Assembly (NCBI RefSeq): GCF_037203765.1
Contig: NZ_JBBCAS010000001.1
Location: forward strand, 186,001 to 250,000
Reading direction: 5' to 3'
From: Sediminicola sp037203765
GTDB lineage: Bacteria > Bacteroidota > Bacteroidia > Flavobacteriales > Flavobacteriaceae
DNA length: 64,000 bases
The notes under the pieces are model-generated. The model was given only the letters and a program-made list of their open reading frames with translations, was not told where the DNA came from and did no database searches. This document shows positions 8,211 through 17,305 of this stretch, in pieces; positions within the stretch are counted from its first letter, which is position 1, and each line of letters starts with the position of its first letter. Position numbers and translations under genes: made by a program.

Positions 8211-9158
8211 CTATTTTCTTCCCGTAATGGTCACATTTGCATCTATTTGGATGGAAGAAGAAACACTGATGGCCCCTAAATTCAATCCTGTAGAGGACTC
8301 CGCATTCAACATGGAGTTGAAAAAGAATTCTTTGTTGTCTTCTGTGTAAGAGGCGAAAACCAATTCATATTCACCTTCTTTCAAGAAGCTCAAGTTATAA
8401 GAACCACTAAGTCCGCTAACTTCTGAACTTGTTACGGCATTGGCAAAAGTAACGTTGCTTGCCCCACTGCCTTTTGTTTCTGCATCGGCATTGAATTTAC
8501 CTTTTTCATATGCATAAACAATGATCTTATCGGAGGTGTTGTTGGCATCGTTTGCCGTACCAGAAATCCTACCGGACAAGTCCTCGTTCACAACTCTGAT
8601 TCCAGCTGAAAGCTCGCTCATGGTCACGAAATCAAAATCGGTAGAAAGTGTACCTTGTTCCTCCTTGATAGTCTTTCTTAGGTCAAAATCGATAACCACT
8701 TCGTTGGCAGATTTCGCCAAAACCTCAAACTTGTCTTGGATCTTGATCTTGTTTGATGTGGCCACCAAGGCATCTTTGGTTCCATCGGCCATGGCAACAT
8801 AGCATCCCGGTGCATTACCGTTTACGTCCTTTTCAAAGTCCAGCTCGAACTCAATATTGGAATAAGAACCGGCCTTTAAATCCAAATTACCCAAGGTTTC
8901 TGTTTTACCGTTTACCAAAGCAGCCAGGTTGACCGTTGTGGCAGTAAAAGCTTCCAGTGCCTTTCCATCAACCTTGACATTGGTGATGGTTACCACTACA
9001 GCCTCCACGTTGGCATTGTCTATGGGGGCATCTGTAATTTTAAAAGTTGTGTCATAGGATTCCGCGTCCATTCCTGTATCATCGTTGTTATCACTACACG
9101 AAACGAAAGCGAAGACTGACATTAAGATAATTCCTGCATTTTTTAAATAATTCTTCAT
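8211..9158 (-). CDS. DUF4382 domain lipoprotein
   Basis: A 315-residue predicted lipoprotein: the N-terminus MKNYLKNAGIILMSVFAF is followed by the lipobox Cys (VSCSDNN). The region around residues 35-190 matches the DUF4382 pattern common in Bacteroidota (FKITDAPIDNANVEAVVVTI, VNLAALVNGKTETLGNLDL, ELDFEK). Domains of this family look like Ig-like beta sandwiches and are of unknown function. The C-terminal third is a second beta-rich segment (SGRISGTANDANNT, GSYNLSFLKEGEYELVF) resembling a carboxypeptidase regulatory-like fold. It is probably anchored to the outer membrane. It is monocistronic with its own terminator. Confidence 0.85.
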   Translation of the reverse strand: MKNYLKNAGIILMSVFAFVSCSDNNDDTGMDAESYDTTFKITDAPIDNANVEAVVVTITNVKVDGKALEAFTATTVNLAALVNGKTETLGNLDLKAGSYSNIEFELDFEKDVNGNAPGCYVAMADGTKDALVATSNKIKIQDKFEVLAKSANEVVIDFDLRKTIKEEQGTLSTDFDFVTMSELSAGIRVVNEDLSGRISGTANDANNTSDKIIVYAYEKGKFNADAETKGSGASNVTFANAVTSSEVSGLSGSYNLSFLKEGEYELVFASYTEDNKEFFFNSMLNAESSTGLNLGAISVSSSIQIDANVTITGRK

Positions 9159-9353
9159 AAGATTTGAAATTTGTTCGTTTGGTTATATAACAAGCAAACC
9201 CTCTTTTACCCTAACCGAAAAATGTTAAATTCATATTAAAGAAGTTGATATTTTTTATATCCTCCTAAAGACCAGTTCGTTAAAAAATTAAAATTATCAT
9301 CACAAACTTCATTATTAAAAATTGATTACATTCATTATGATATAAATCCAAAA

Positions 9354-9662
9354 ATGAACATAATGAAAAAAATTGTTTTGAGTGCCGTACTCGCCGTTGC
9401 TATAGGAACAATCTTGGTTTCCTGCAGGGAAACAACCGATAAAGCTGAAAAAGCTTCGGAACGGGCAGAGGAAAAACTGGAAAAAGCAGGGGACGCCATG
9501 GAAGAGTCAGGGGAAGATGCTGCTGATAAGATGGGAGAAATAGGTGACGACATGAAGAAAGCCGGAAAAGATGCCGTAGATGCGGCAAAAGAGGCCGGTA
9601 GAGACATAAAGAAAGCTACAGATAAAGCTATTGAAGAAACCAAACAGGCCATCAAAGATTGA
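9354..9662 (+). CDS. Small amphipathic-helix lipoprotein
   Basis: A 102-residue protein (99 if the second ATG at 9363 is used; both are plausible). It has a lipoprotein signal (MKKIVLSAVL, Cys in LVSCRET), then about 75 residues made almost only of Ala, Glu, Asp, Lys and Gly in an imperfect 11-residue rhythm (KAEKASERAEEKLEKAGDA, DDMKKAGKDAVDAAKEAG). This predicts one long charged amphipathic helix, like apolipoprotein or LEA-type stress proteins. The role is unknown; envelope stress protection is a guess. It is isolated, with 195 bp upstream and a convergent TonB receptor gene downstream. Confidence 0.75.
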   Translation: MNIMKKIVLSAVLAVAIGTILVSCRETTDKAEKASERAEEKLEKAGDAMEESGEDAADKMGEIGDDMKKAGKDAVDAAKEAGRDIKKATDKAIEETKQAIKD

Positions 9663-9708
9663 TGCCGATATCCTTTACATCCTAAACCCGGCTACATCCA
9701 GGTTCTAC

Positions 9709-12123
9709 TTAAAAACGATACCCAACTCCAAGGATTAGGTTGATACCCGCTGCAGCTATTCCAGAGGAGTAGGGGCGGTAGCGCTGATTGGTGATGTTCT
9801 CCAAACTGGCCGTAAGTTTTAAACTATGGTTCCATTGGTACTGTGAACGGAAATTAAGGGTATACCAAGAAGGGGAATACGGGTCCCCATTGGCATCTAA
9901 CTCGTAAATATAGTCCTTACTGATTTCCGACGCGGCCAAATTATCATTGGATATCTCTCCGTTATAGGCAAGGAACAGGTCGGCCTTGAAACTTTGGTTT
10001 TTCCAAAGTATGTGCACATCCCCAAAAGTGGGGGCCACATGCCTTCCGGGAGAATCTGTACCATCCTCTTCTTCTTCGATACCTTCTGTGATGGTAAGGT
10101 TTGACTGCAGGGAAAGATTTTCTGTAAAAAATGCCTCCAATCCGAACTCGAACCCATAAACATAAGCTTTGGCGGCATTCTGTATAGCCTGTACCCTACT
10201 GGTCTCACCATTGTACTGAATTTCATCCTGCCCATTGAATTGATAGTCACGTCTTACCAAAGCATCTACAAGATAGGTATAGAAAGTGGCACCTTTAAAA
10301 ACTACCTTATCTTTAAAATTTTTCTGGATGCCCAATTCCATATTATAGGCATACTCTGGCTGAAGATCTGGATTGGGTACCACTACCGCTCCCGGTTCCG
10401 AATCAAAAATCTTCCCTATATCATCAATATTTGGTGCCCTAAATCCTGTTGAACCATTCCAGGTGACCTGTAGGTCTGGCTTGGGCAACCAACTAAAACC
10501 CAGACTTCCCGTTAAGGCCCCAGTACTCAGGTTTGCCTCTTGGAAAGGAAAATCGTAATAAGTACTATCAAAATCGGCATTGATCCACACATGGCTGTAT
10601 CGCATACCCGTTAGCATGGTCATATTCGGTTTTATCTTATATTCAACATTGAGATATCCAGCCAAGGTTTGCCACGTGGACCCGTCCGGATATCGTGCCG
10701 CAGAACCCGAAATCTCCTCGGTCTGAATATTTTTCTGGCTACCGTAGGAATTAATTTTGTTGAAAACATATTCCCCACCATAATACAAGCGGAAATCTCC
10801 CATGCGTTTGTTTTCAAAATCAATATTGGAAGAAAGGGCATCTACCTTTTCGGCAGTGGAATACAATATAGCATCTTGGAAACCCCTGTCATTTCTACTT
10901 TCCTCAAAATGCTGGTATGCATTGGTGATCTTTAACCCATCATAAAACTTCCCTTTCCCCTTTTGTTCTGCCTGTACATTCGCGAGAAACCATTTTTGAG
11001 GGCCGTAATACCATTCGGCAGACCGCAATCCATCGCCGGCCCTGGTAGGTCTTATCAATCTGTCGTATCTGGAATAATCCGAGGTTTCCGAGTAAAAAAG
11101 TCCCATATTCAAATCCCACAGATTACTGGGCCTATAAGTTACTTTTTGCATGACGTTGATCTGATCATAACCAGACGGAATTTGCTTCCTTGGATTGGGG
11201 TTGGGGACCAATTGGTCCCCATCTACAGCGGGTATAACATAGTTCTTTCTCAAATAGGAATCAGGTCCATATTTTCCCATTTTCAAATCCCCAAAATCCG
11301 AATAGGACAGACTGGTCAGAAAACCCCATTGCTTTTTCCCGTAATTCAAATCTGCATGCCATGTATTTTCACTGTTCGCCGTGGAATACCTGTAATCCAT
11401 ATTCCCGGAGACCCTGATGCTGTCCCCTATGGCCAAATGAGGGGTCTGGGTATAAAAATTCATGACACCGCCAATGGCATCACTCCCATAAATAACAGAT
11501 CCGGGCCCAAAGATGACTTCTGTGTTCTTTATGGCAAAAGGATCGATAGAAATGATATTTTGGATATTGCCCCCCCGAAAAATGGCATTGTTCATACGGA
11601 TACCGTCCACGGTAATCAGCAACCTATTGGTAGCAAAGCCCCTTATCATAGGGCTACCCCCTCCCAACTGACTTTTTTGAACAAAGACCTTTCCGCTGTT
11701 TTGCAAAAGATCAGCAGATGTTTGGGGAGAGGTAAACGCTATATTTCTGGCGTCTATGGATGCTATTTTCTGTGGGATATCCTTCCGTTGTTGTTCCCAT
11801 TTAGAAATGGACATGACCACCTCATCCAACTGCTCGGCATTCATGGTCAGGAATACCTTGTTGTTCCCCCTTTTGGTCAAAAGGGACTTGGAGGCCTTTT
11901 TAATCTGATATCCAATATGCTTAAAAATAATCCTCTCGTTGGGGCTAAAAATATCCAAGTTGGCCTTTCCATAGATATCCGAAATTACTGTTTTACTCTT
12001 GTCGAGGTTATAAATGGCCACATTGGGAATAGGCTCTTTGCTGTCCGTGTCCAAAATAAAAACATCTTGGGCCGAAACTATCTGGCAAATTAAGAAACAG
12101 ACAACAAATATTAATTTATGCAT
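9709..12123 (-). CDS. TonB-dependent outer-membrane receptor
   Basis: An outer-membrane beta-barrel transporter of about 804 residues. From the ATG at 12123 it has a signal peptide (MHKLIFVVCFLICQIVSAQ), an N-terminal regulatory-like beta domain (SKEPIPNVAIYNL), a plug (SADLLQNSGKVFVQ, GGGSPMIRGFATNR, VIYGSDAIGGVMNF) and a 22-strand barrel ending in VGYRF. FRAPN and NPDLQPE resemble the FRAP/NPNL boxes of haem receptors, but no His lies between them, so a haem, siderophore or other substrate stays open. A frame extended to 12141 would overlap recO and add residues before the signal peptide, so 12123 is preferred. It follows recO with no gap. Confidence 0.93.
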   Translation of the reverse strand: MHKLIFVVCFLICQIVSAQDVFILDTDSKEPIPNVAIYNLDKSKTVISDIYGKANLDIFSPNERIIFKHIGYQIKKASKSLLTKRGNNKVFLTMNAEQLDEVVMSISKWEQQRKDIPQKIASIDARNIAFTSPQTSADLLQNSGKVFVQKSQLGGGSPMIRGFATNRLLITVDGIRMNNAIFRGGNIQNIISIDPFAIKNTEVIFGPGSVIYGSDAIGGVMNFYTQTPHLAIGDSIRVSGNMDYRYSTANSENTWHADLNYGKKQWGFLTSLSYSDFGDLKMGKYGPDSYLRKNYVIPAVDGDQLVPNPNPRKQIPSGYDQINVMQKVTYRPSNLWDLNMGLFYSETSDYSRYDRLIRPTRAGDGLRSAEWYYGPQKWFLANVQAEQKGKGKFYDGLKITNAYQHFEESRNDRGFQDAILYSTAEKVDALSSNIDFENKRMGDFRLYYGGEYVFNKINSYGSQKNIQTEEISGSAARYPDGSTWQTLAGYLNVEYKIKPNMTMLTGMRYSHVWINADFDSTYYDFPFQEANLSTGALTGSLGFSWLPKPDLQVTWNGSTGFRAPNIDDIGKIFDSEPGAVVVPNPDLQPEYAYNMELGIQKNFKDKVVFKGATFYTYLVDALVRRDYQFNGQDEIQYNGETSRVQAIQNAAKAYVYGFEFGLEAFFTENLSLQSNLTITEGIEEEEDGTDSPGRHVAPTFGDVHILWKNQSFKADLFLAYNGEISNDNLAASEISKDYIYELDANGDPYSPSWYTLNFRSQYQWNHSLKLTASLENITNQRYRPYSSGIAAAGINLILGVGYRF

Positions 12124-12124
12124 A

Positions 12125-12844
12125 CTAACTGAAAACTTCATTTAAGACCGCCAAGGACTTTGGTTTTCGAAATCCCTGTAAATGTAATTCAAAATATAGA
12201 ATCAGTGATTTCAGCAATTCCTGCCGGTTCACCTTCTTCATTTTTACAGTATGTAACTCATCAAAATTTATGCCCAAAAACATCTTAAAGAATTTTAAAT
12301 TTTCGCCGTACAGGATAGGGTCCAAGGATGTGCTATAGACAAACTCCCCAGCCAATAAATTAAAATAGGGGGCATCCGTACTGCCCATCTGTGGAAAAAA
12401 GCCGAAATACTTGGTCAATCGAAGTAAAAAGTACAGGTGAAAATTGGAGATCTCATCATGGGTATCCAACCATTGCAGGGACGCCTCAATAAATTGGTAC
12501 AATTCCTGGTTTTCCTCTTCCTCAAAAATACTATTGGCCAACATTTCCGCCAAAAACAGGGTCATCGCATTTTTGGTGATATTGGTATGTAATGATTCGT
12601 AATGGTAATTTACGCGCACCTCACTAATACGCTCCATGGTTCCCTTGTTCTTATGATAGGCAACCACTTCCAATTGCATCAAGGGTTGAAAATAGGCCGA
12701 TTTTATTTTTCCTTTTTTAGATGCCAGAACACCTTTCAACAGATAGGTTTTTAAGCCGCTCTGCTCCGTGAACGCCCTGACGATCAGACTAGTGTCCCCG
12801 TATTTGAGCCCTGAAAGAACTATTGCCTTGGTCGTAACTTGCAT
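12125..12844 (-). CDS. recO: DNA repair protein RecO
   Basis: RecO works with RecF/RecR to load RecA on SSB-coated gaps and anneals single strands. The 239-residue protein starts with the OB-fold (TTKAIVLSGLKYGDTSLIVRAFTEQSG) followed by LLKGVLASKKGKIKSAYFQP, and has the helical C-terminal domain (FLAEMLANSIFEEEENQELY, YFLLRLTKYFGFFPQ). Length and order agree with Bacteroidota RecO, which lack the zinc finger Cys residues. The TonB receptor gene follows immediately, so the two may share a transcript although their functions are unrelated. Confidence 0.95.
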   Translation of the reverse strand: MQVTTKAIVLSGLKYGDTSLIVRAFTEQSGLKTYLLKGVLASKKGKIKSAYFQPLMQLEVVAYHKNKGTMERISEVRVNYHYESLHTNITKNAMTLFLAEMLANSIFEEEENQELYQFIEASLQWLDTHDEISNFHLYFLLRLTKYFGFFPQMGSTDAPYFNLLAGEFVYSTSLDPILYGENLKFFKMFLGINFDELHTVKMKKVNRQELLKSLILYFELHLQGFRKPKSLAVLNEVFS

Positions 12845-12903
12845 CTATAGTGATTAGGAACCCTAAAGATAATGGTTCAATCATAAAAAAGTAGGTCCAA
12901 AAT

Positions 12904-12936
12904 AAAAAGGCTCCCCAAAATATGGGAAGCCTTTTA
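12904..12936 (-). terminator. Intrinsic terminator after gdhA
   Basis: The stem of AAAAGGCT and AGCCTTTT is extended by CCC/GGG around a small AT loop, with T-rich flanks on the minus strand. It lies about 20 bp beyond the gdhA stop at 12956. Confidence 0.8.
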
Positions 12937-12955
12937 TTTCTATATGTTGTTATCC

Positions 12956-14299
12956 TTAAATAACCCCTTGGGCCAGCATGGCATCTGCAACCTTAACAAA
13001 GCCAGCAATATTTGCCCCTTTTACATAGTTACAGTATCCATTCTCGTCTTTACCGTACTTAATACAAGAATCGTGGATATCTTCCATAATTCCTTTCAAT
13101 CGATCATCAACTTCGGCTCTAGTCCAGCTGATCCTCAAAGAGTTCTGGGACATTTCCAGTCCAGAGGTAGCAACACCACCGGCGTTGGAAGCCTTTCCTG
13201 GTGCGAACAAAATTTTTGCCGTATGGAACTCATGGATGGCTTCTGGAGTAGAAGGCATGTTAGCTCCTTCCGCCACACAGATACATCCGTTCTTAACAAG
13301 CGTTTTGGCCTCCTCACCGTTCAACTCATTTTGAGTAGCACATGGTAGCGCTATGTCACAAGCGATCCCCCATGGTCTTTCTCCTTTATGGAAAGTAGCA
13401 GATTTGTACTTATCAACATATTCAGAGATTCTACCTCTCTTGTTATTTTTCAAATCCATAACAAAGGCAAGTTTCTCCTCATTGATACCATCTTTGTCGT
13501 GGATAAAGCCCTCAGAATCCGATAAGGTAAGAACCTTCGCACCCAATTGCAAAGCTTTTTCAGCTGCATACTGGGCTACGTTACCAGAACCAGAGATGAC
13601 TACATTCTTTCCTGAAAAATCTTTCCCCTGGGTCTGCATCATACTTTGTGCAAAATATACGGTTCCATATCCAGTGGCTTCCGGACGTATCAGGGACCCA
13701 CCCCATGAAAGACCTTTACCGGTAAGAACTCCAGTAAACTCATTCCTTATTTTCTTGTACATTCCGAACAAGAATCCTATTTCTCTTGCACCAACACCGA
13801 TATCTCCAGCAGGTACATCCGTGTTAGGGCCTATATGCCTACAAAGTTCAGCCATGAAAGCATGGCAAAAGCGCATGATCTCATCATCAGATTTTCCTTT
13901 TGGATCAAAATCAGATCCACCTTTACCACCACCCATGGGCAATGTGGTCAAACTATTTTTAAAGACCTGCTCAAAAGCCAAGAACTTCAAGATACTGGCA
14001 TTTACTGTCGGGTGAAAACGAAGTCCTCCTTTGTACGGGCCAATAGCAGAGTTCATTTGAATTCTATATCCTCTGTTAACGTGGATCTCCCCATCGTCAT
14101 CAATCCAAGAAACCCTGAAGGAAATCAATCTTTCCGGCTCTACCATTCTCAATAGGATATTCTTCCCATTGTAGATATCGTGGTCTGCTATATAAGGTAT
14201 TACGGTTTCAGCTACTTCATGAACCGCCTGTATGAATTCTGGTTCGTGTCCATTACGAGACCTTACCTCGTCCATAAACGCTTTAATCTTTGCTTCCAT
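12956..14299 (-). CDS. gdhA: NADP-specific glutamate dehydrogenase
   Basis: A cytoplasmic enzyme that interconverts 2-oxoglutarate plus ammonium and glutamate. At 447 residues it matches the hexameric small-subunit family. Visible are the substrate-binding block GPYKGGLRFHP (88-98), GGGKGGSDFDPKG with the catalytic-site Lys near 126, PAGDIGVG (163-170) and the Rossmann motif VVISGSGNVAQYAAEK. The NADP assignment rests on similarity of the whole chain to the NADP-type family. It is a single-gene unit, with a TAATTTTG promoter box 47 bp upstream and a terminator downstream. Confidence 0.97.
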   Translation of the reverse strand: MEAKIKAFMDEVRSRNGHEPEFIQAVHEVAETVIPYIADHDIYNGKNILLRMVEPERLISFRVSWIDDDGEIHVNRGYRIQMNSAIGPYKGGLRFHPTVNASILKFLAFEQVFKNSLTTLPMGGGKGGSDFDPKGKSDDEIMRFCHAFMAELCRHIGPNTDVPAGDIGVGAREIGFLFGMYKKIRNEFTGVLTGKGLSWGGSLIRPEATGYGTVYFAQSMMQTQGKDFSGKNVVISGSGNVAQYAAEKALQLGAKVLTLSDSEGFIHDKDGINEEKLAFVMDLKNNKRGRISEYVDKYKSATFHKGERPWGIACDIALPCATQNELNGEEAKTLVKNGCICVAEGANMPSTPEAIHEFHTAKILFAPGKASNAGGVATSGLEMSQNSLRISWTRAEVDDRLKGIMEDIHDSCIKYGKDENGYCNYVKGANIAGFVKVADAMLAQGVI

Positions 14300-14345
14300 A
14301 AAAAAACTTGATAATGTTAATCTTGATGAATTGAAAATATACGGG

Positions 14346-14353
14346 CAAAATTA
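14346..14353 (-). promoter_or_regulatory. Promoter -7 box of gdhA
   Basis: The minus-strand TAATTTTG fits TAnnTTTG, 47 bp before the gdhA ATG. Candidate TTG triplets upstream are only 8 and 11 bp away, shorter than the usual 17-23, so the -33 element is uncertain. Confidence 0.45.
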
Positions 14354-14402
14354 TATTATTCCAACAATTTATACCCTATTTTTTTAAAAATTTGACAAAA
14401 TA

Positions 14403-15557
14403 CTATCCTATCGCCTGTTCCAAGTCGGCTATTAGATCATTTTCATCTTCTATACCAACACTTAAGCGTATCAGAGCATCCACTACCCCACTTTTTTCGC
14501 GTTCTTCTTTTGGGATACTCGCATGGGTCATACTTGCCGGGTGTCCGGCCAAGCTTTCCACCCCACCCAAAGATTCTGCCAAGGTGAAAAGTTTTAGTTT
14601 TTCCACAATGGCCACGGCATCCTCGTAATTTGCCCCTTTGGGCACAAAAGAAATCATCCCTCCAAAATCCTTCATCTGGCTTTTGGCTATATGGTGGTTG
14701 GGATGGTCCTCAAAGCCCGGCCAATAGACCTTGTCTATTTTTGGATGGCTCCTTAAATATTGGGCTATGGCCCTTCCGTTCTCACAGTGCCTCTGCATTC
14801 TAATATGAAGGGTCTTGATTCCTCGAAGCACCAAGAAACTGTCCATAGGTCCGCAAACCGCACCACTTGCATTCTGTATAAAATACAATTGGTCCGCCAA
14901 TGCCTTATCCTTTACCACTAATGCCCCAACGACCACATCACTGTGCCCTCCCAAATATTTCGTAGCCGAGTGCATTACTATATCTGCCCCTAAATCCAAT
15001 GGTTGTTGCAAATAAGGCGTGGCAAATGTATTGTCTACCGCCAATAGAACACTGTGCTTTTTTGCCAGATGGGCAACCGAAACGATATCTATGATATTCA
15101 TCATTGGGTTTGTTGGGGTCTCTACCCAGATCAATTTGGTCTTCCCATTGATATAATCAGCAATTTTATCCGCATTCTGCATACCTACAAAATGAAAGGT
15201 AATGCCAAACTTTTCGAAGACCATTTTGAACAATCTATAGCTCCCTCCGTAAAGATCGTTGGTCGAAATGACCTCATCACCAGGGGACAGTAATTTTATT
15301 ACAGCATCTATTGCCGCCAATCCACTTCCAAAGGCCAAACCGTAGTTACCGTTTTCTATACTCGCCAAGGAGTTTTCCAGAGCGGTCCTCGTTGGGTTCG
15401 CACTTCTGGAATATTCATATCCTTGGTGCCCGCCCGGCGTGGCCTGGGCATACGTTGAAGTTTGATATATTGGGGGCATTACCGCCCCATAGGCCTTATC
15501 AGGATGCTGTCCTCCGTGGATTGTTTTACTGTTGAATCTTAAGCCTTTTGCGCCCAT
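14403..15557 (-). CDS. Cystathionine gamma-synthase / gamma-lyase family PLP enzyme
   Basis: A 384-residue Cys/Met-metabolism PLP-dependent enzyme. The Schiff-base Lys is K200 in MHSATKYLGGHSD. Other family blocks are YSRSANPTRTALE, GSGLAAIDAV, the PLP-contacting DLYGGSYRLF, ETPTNP, and SLGGVESLAGHPASMTH near the end. It could act as a gamma-synthase (transsulfuration toward Met) or gamma-lyase; the sequence alone does not decide. The start is the ATG at 15557. A longer frame would begin at a TTG at 15605, but that TTG is itself the -33 element of a well-matched promoter, so it cannot be transcribed from there. The family start (FNSKTIHGGQ) also favours 15557. Confidence 0.93.
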   Translation of the reverse strand: MGAKGLRFNSKTIHGGQHPDKAYGAVMPPIYQTSTYAQATPGGHQGYEYSRSANPTRTALENSLASIENGNYGLAFGSGLAAIDAVIKLLSPGDEVISTNDLYGGSYRLFKMVFEKFGITFHFVGMQNADKIADYINGKTKLIWVETPTNPMMNIIDIVSVAHLAKKHSVLLAVDNTFATPYLQQPLDLGADIVMHSATKYLGGHSDVVVGALVVKDKALADQLYFIQNASGAVCGPMDSFLVLRGIKTLHIRMQRHCENGRAIAQYLRSHPKIDKVYWPGFEDHPNHHIAKSQMKDFGGMISFVPKGANYEDAVAIVEKLKLFTLAESLGGVESLAGHPASMTHASIPKEEREKSGVVDALIRLSVGIEDENDLIADLEQAIG

Positions 15558-15574
15558 ATTAAAATTTTCTCTCA

Positions 15575-15605
15575 CAAATGTATCGTTATCTTTTGATGAA
15601 TGCAA
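15575..15605 (-). promoter_or_regulatory. Promoter of the cystathionine synthase/lyase gene
   Basis: On the minus strand TTG (15605-15603), a 20-bp spacer and TACATTTG (15582-15575) fit the Bacteroidota TTG-N17-23-TAnnTTTG consensus. The ATG lies 17 bp further, giving a leader of about 13 bases. This settles the start codon. Confidence 0.8.
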
Positions 15606-15644
15606 TGATGCATTACTTTTGTGATCTAACTCAATCCGAATCCT

Positions 15645-16400
15645 ATGAGGAAGCTATTTCTTTTTTTAATTTTATGGTCATTGGCACTTATAAGCTGTGA
15701 AAAAGAAGAAAAATTAGCTTTTGCCCCCATCAATTACCTGAGCGATAGTTGTGCAAATTGTCCCAAAGTAAAAATAACCATTCCCAATGCATTGGAAGAT
15801 TCTAAAATCTCCAAAACCATCAACAATTCACTAAAAGAGGAAATCATTTATTTGTTGACCTTTGAAGATGGGGTGGATGTTTCGAACATAGAAGATGCCA
15901 TTGCTTCCTTTAAAAATGGATATGACTTACAGAAATCCAAATTCCCTGATGAAACAATAGGCTGGGAAGCCAAAGTAGAGGGAGAGGTCGCCTATGAGGA
16001 CGAAAATTTGGTGACCATTCAACTAAAGTCCTATATTTTTACGGGAGGGGCCCATGGTTATGCCCCGACCCGCTTTCTCAACTTCGACAAAAAGAAAGGC
16101 TTGGAAATGGAAAACTTGGAATTGTTCAAGGATCAGGATGCTTTTCTGCGTTTTGCCGAAACCAAATTCAGGATTCAAGAGCAGGTGCCCATGGGTAAAC
16201 CTATCAACAGCACGGGGTTTATGTTCGACAACAACATGTTTTACCTCTCCGAAAATATTGGTTTTACCAAAGATGGCCTTCAACTTTTTTACGACCAATA
16301 TGAAGTTGCTTCCTATGCCGATGGCCCAATTGTAATAAACCTGCCCTTTGAAGAGATCAAGGAATATATGGCTTTTAAATTTATTAAAAAGGCAGATTGA
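15645..16400 (+). CDS. DUF3298 (RsiV-like) domain lipoprotein
   Basis: A 251-residue predicted lipoprotein (MRKLFLFLILWSLALISC, lipid-bearing Cys at about 18). The C-terminal part has the DUF3298 pattern (SYIFTGGAHGYAPTRFLNFD, GLQLFYDQYEVASYADG, INLPFEEIKEYM), preceded by a DUF4163-like region. In RsiV this fold binds lysozyme; in Bacteroidota homologues the role is undefined. It is divergent from the PLP-enzyme gene, and its stop abuts the DinB-family stop without any gap. Confidence 0.85.
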   Translation: MRKLFLFLILWSLALISCEKEEKLAFAPINYLSDSCANCPKVKITIPNALEDSKISKTINNSLKEEIIYLLTFEDGVDVSNIEDAIASFKNGYDLQKSKFPDETIGWEAKVEGEVAYEDENLVTIQLKSYIFTGGAHGYAPTRFLNFDKKKGLEMENLELFKDQDAFLRFAETKFRIQEQVPMGKPINSTGFMFDNNMFYLSENIGFTKDGLQLFYDQYEVASYADGPIVINLPFEEIKEYMAFKFIKKAD

Positions 16401-16892
16401 TTACTGCTGTACCGCCCTTTTTAATGCAAGGATAGCTCCCAGGTGGATACCTTCGTGAAACGTATTGAATGCGATGGAATCTTCCACTTTGTGCAACGTG
16501 ACATTTACACTGGTAGTATAACTGTTGAATTCCTTGAACAGCCCATTATCGTAATCCTCTTTGAACCATTCCAATGTGGAAAACAAAAGTGCGGCAACCA
16601 TCTTGACTTCTTCATCGGAAGCCTCACCCTTTGGAAAAGTTCCTTTTCTATAGGCTTCTACCATGTCATCATCGACCCGCATCTGAAGATTGCTCAATTT
16701 ATAGACCAATAGCTGTTGGGTGACCACCACATGGGCAATGTTCCACCATATGTTGTTGTTAAAGCCTTGGGGGATTTCGAACAACTGCTCCCGCGGTGTT
16801 TCTGTAAGGAGTTTGTGCAATAGTTTTCTGTTCTGTAAGGTGATGTCAAGTAAGTATTCCAAAGTCTTGAATTTTCCATAAAAATAGTACAA
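16401..16892 (-). CDS. DinB-family (DfsB-like) metal-binding four-helix protein
   Basis: A four-helix bundle protein of up to 163 residues. The His triad expected to bind a metal is visible in NIAHVVVTQQLL and FNTFHEGIHLGAI. Family members are thiol-dependent transferases or of unknown function; despite the name they are unrelated to DNA polymerase IV. There is no in-frame ATG at a sensible place. Candidate starts are TTG at 16892 (MYYFYGKF) or TTG at 16862 (giving EYLLDITLQNRKL). The nearest ATG is in another frame, so the start is uncertain. It is convergent with the DUF3298 gene. Confidence 0.78.
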   Translation of the reverse strand: MYYFYGKFKTLEYLLDITLQNRKLLHKLLTETPREQLFEIPQGFNNNIWWNIAHVVVTQQLLVYKLSNLQMRVDDDMVEAYRKGTFPKGEASDEEVKMVAALLFSTLEWFKEDYDNGLFKEFNSYTTSVNVTLHKVEDSIAFNTFHEGIHLGAILALKRAVQQ

Positions 16893-16948
16893 TCCATTTG
16901 ATTTAGGTTTCTTTGTAGTGCATTTACCTATTAAAATTGTTTCTGGTC

Positions 16949-17305
16949 ATGACAAAAAAAATATATCACCTGAGCACTTGTGATACCTGCAAGAGAATAT
17001 TGAAAGAACTGCAGCCGCCGAACGACGTTACCCTACAGGATATCAAAACCGTATCCATAAGTCCAGCACAATTGGAGGGAATGAAAAATCTTTCGGGCAG
17101 TTACGAAAGTCTCTTCAGTAAAAGGGCCAGGATGTACAAGGAAAGGGGTCTGGCCGACAAAAATCTTACCGAGGAGGATTATAAATCCTTGATTTTGGAA
17201 CATTATACCTTTTTAAAACGCCCCGTAATTCTTCTCGACAATCAAATTTTCATCGGCAACAGCATAAAAGAAATTGCGGCCGCAAAAGATGCTTTGAACC
17301 CTTGA
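16949..17305 (+). CDS. ArsC/Spx-family thioredoxin-fold protein
   Basis: A 118-residue protein with the ArsC/Spx fold: MTKKIYHLSTCDTCKRIL carries a CxxC motif, and the C-terminal RPVILLDNQIFIGNS contains the conserved RP strand-loop. Arsenate reductases have a single catalytic Cys followed by Arg pairs; the CxxC resembles the Spx/YffB branch, so a redox or reductase role of unknown substrate is more likely than arsenate resistance. The ATG at 16949 is chosen over a GTG/TTG-type start 12 bases earlier. It overlaps the EamA transporter start by four bases. Confidence 0.83.
   Translation: MTKKIYHLSTCDTCKRILKELQPPNDVTLQDIKTVSISPAQLEGMKNLSGSYESLFSKRARMYKERGLADKNLTEEDYKSLILEHYTFLKRPVILLDNQIFIGNSIKEIAAAKDALNP

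Noticed and set aside
10963..12093. Open frame of 376 codons on the plus strand
   Set aside because: Antisense to the TonB receptor, without motifs or a promoter; a shadow frame.
15558..15605. TTG start extending the cystathionine synthase/lyase by 16 residues
   Set aside because: The TTG is the -33 element of the matched promoter, so the mRNA begins after it; family proteins start near the ATG at 15557.
16401..16892. DinB-family label read as DNA polymerase IV
   Set aside because: The His-triad four-helix DinB/DfsB family is unrelated to the Y-family polymerase, which is the gene at 59668.
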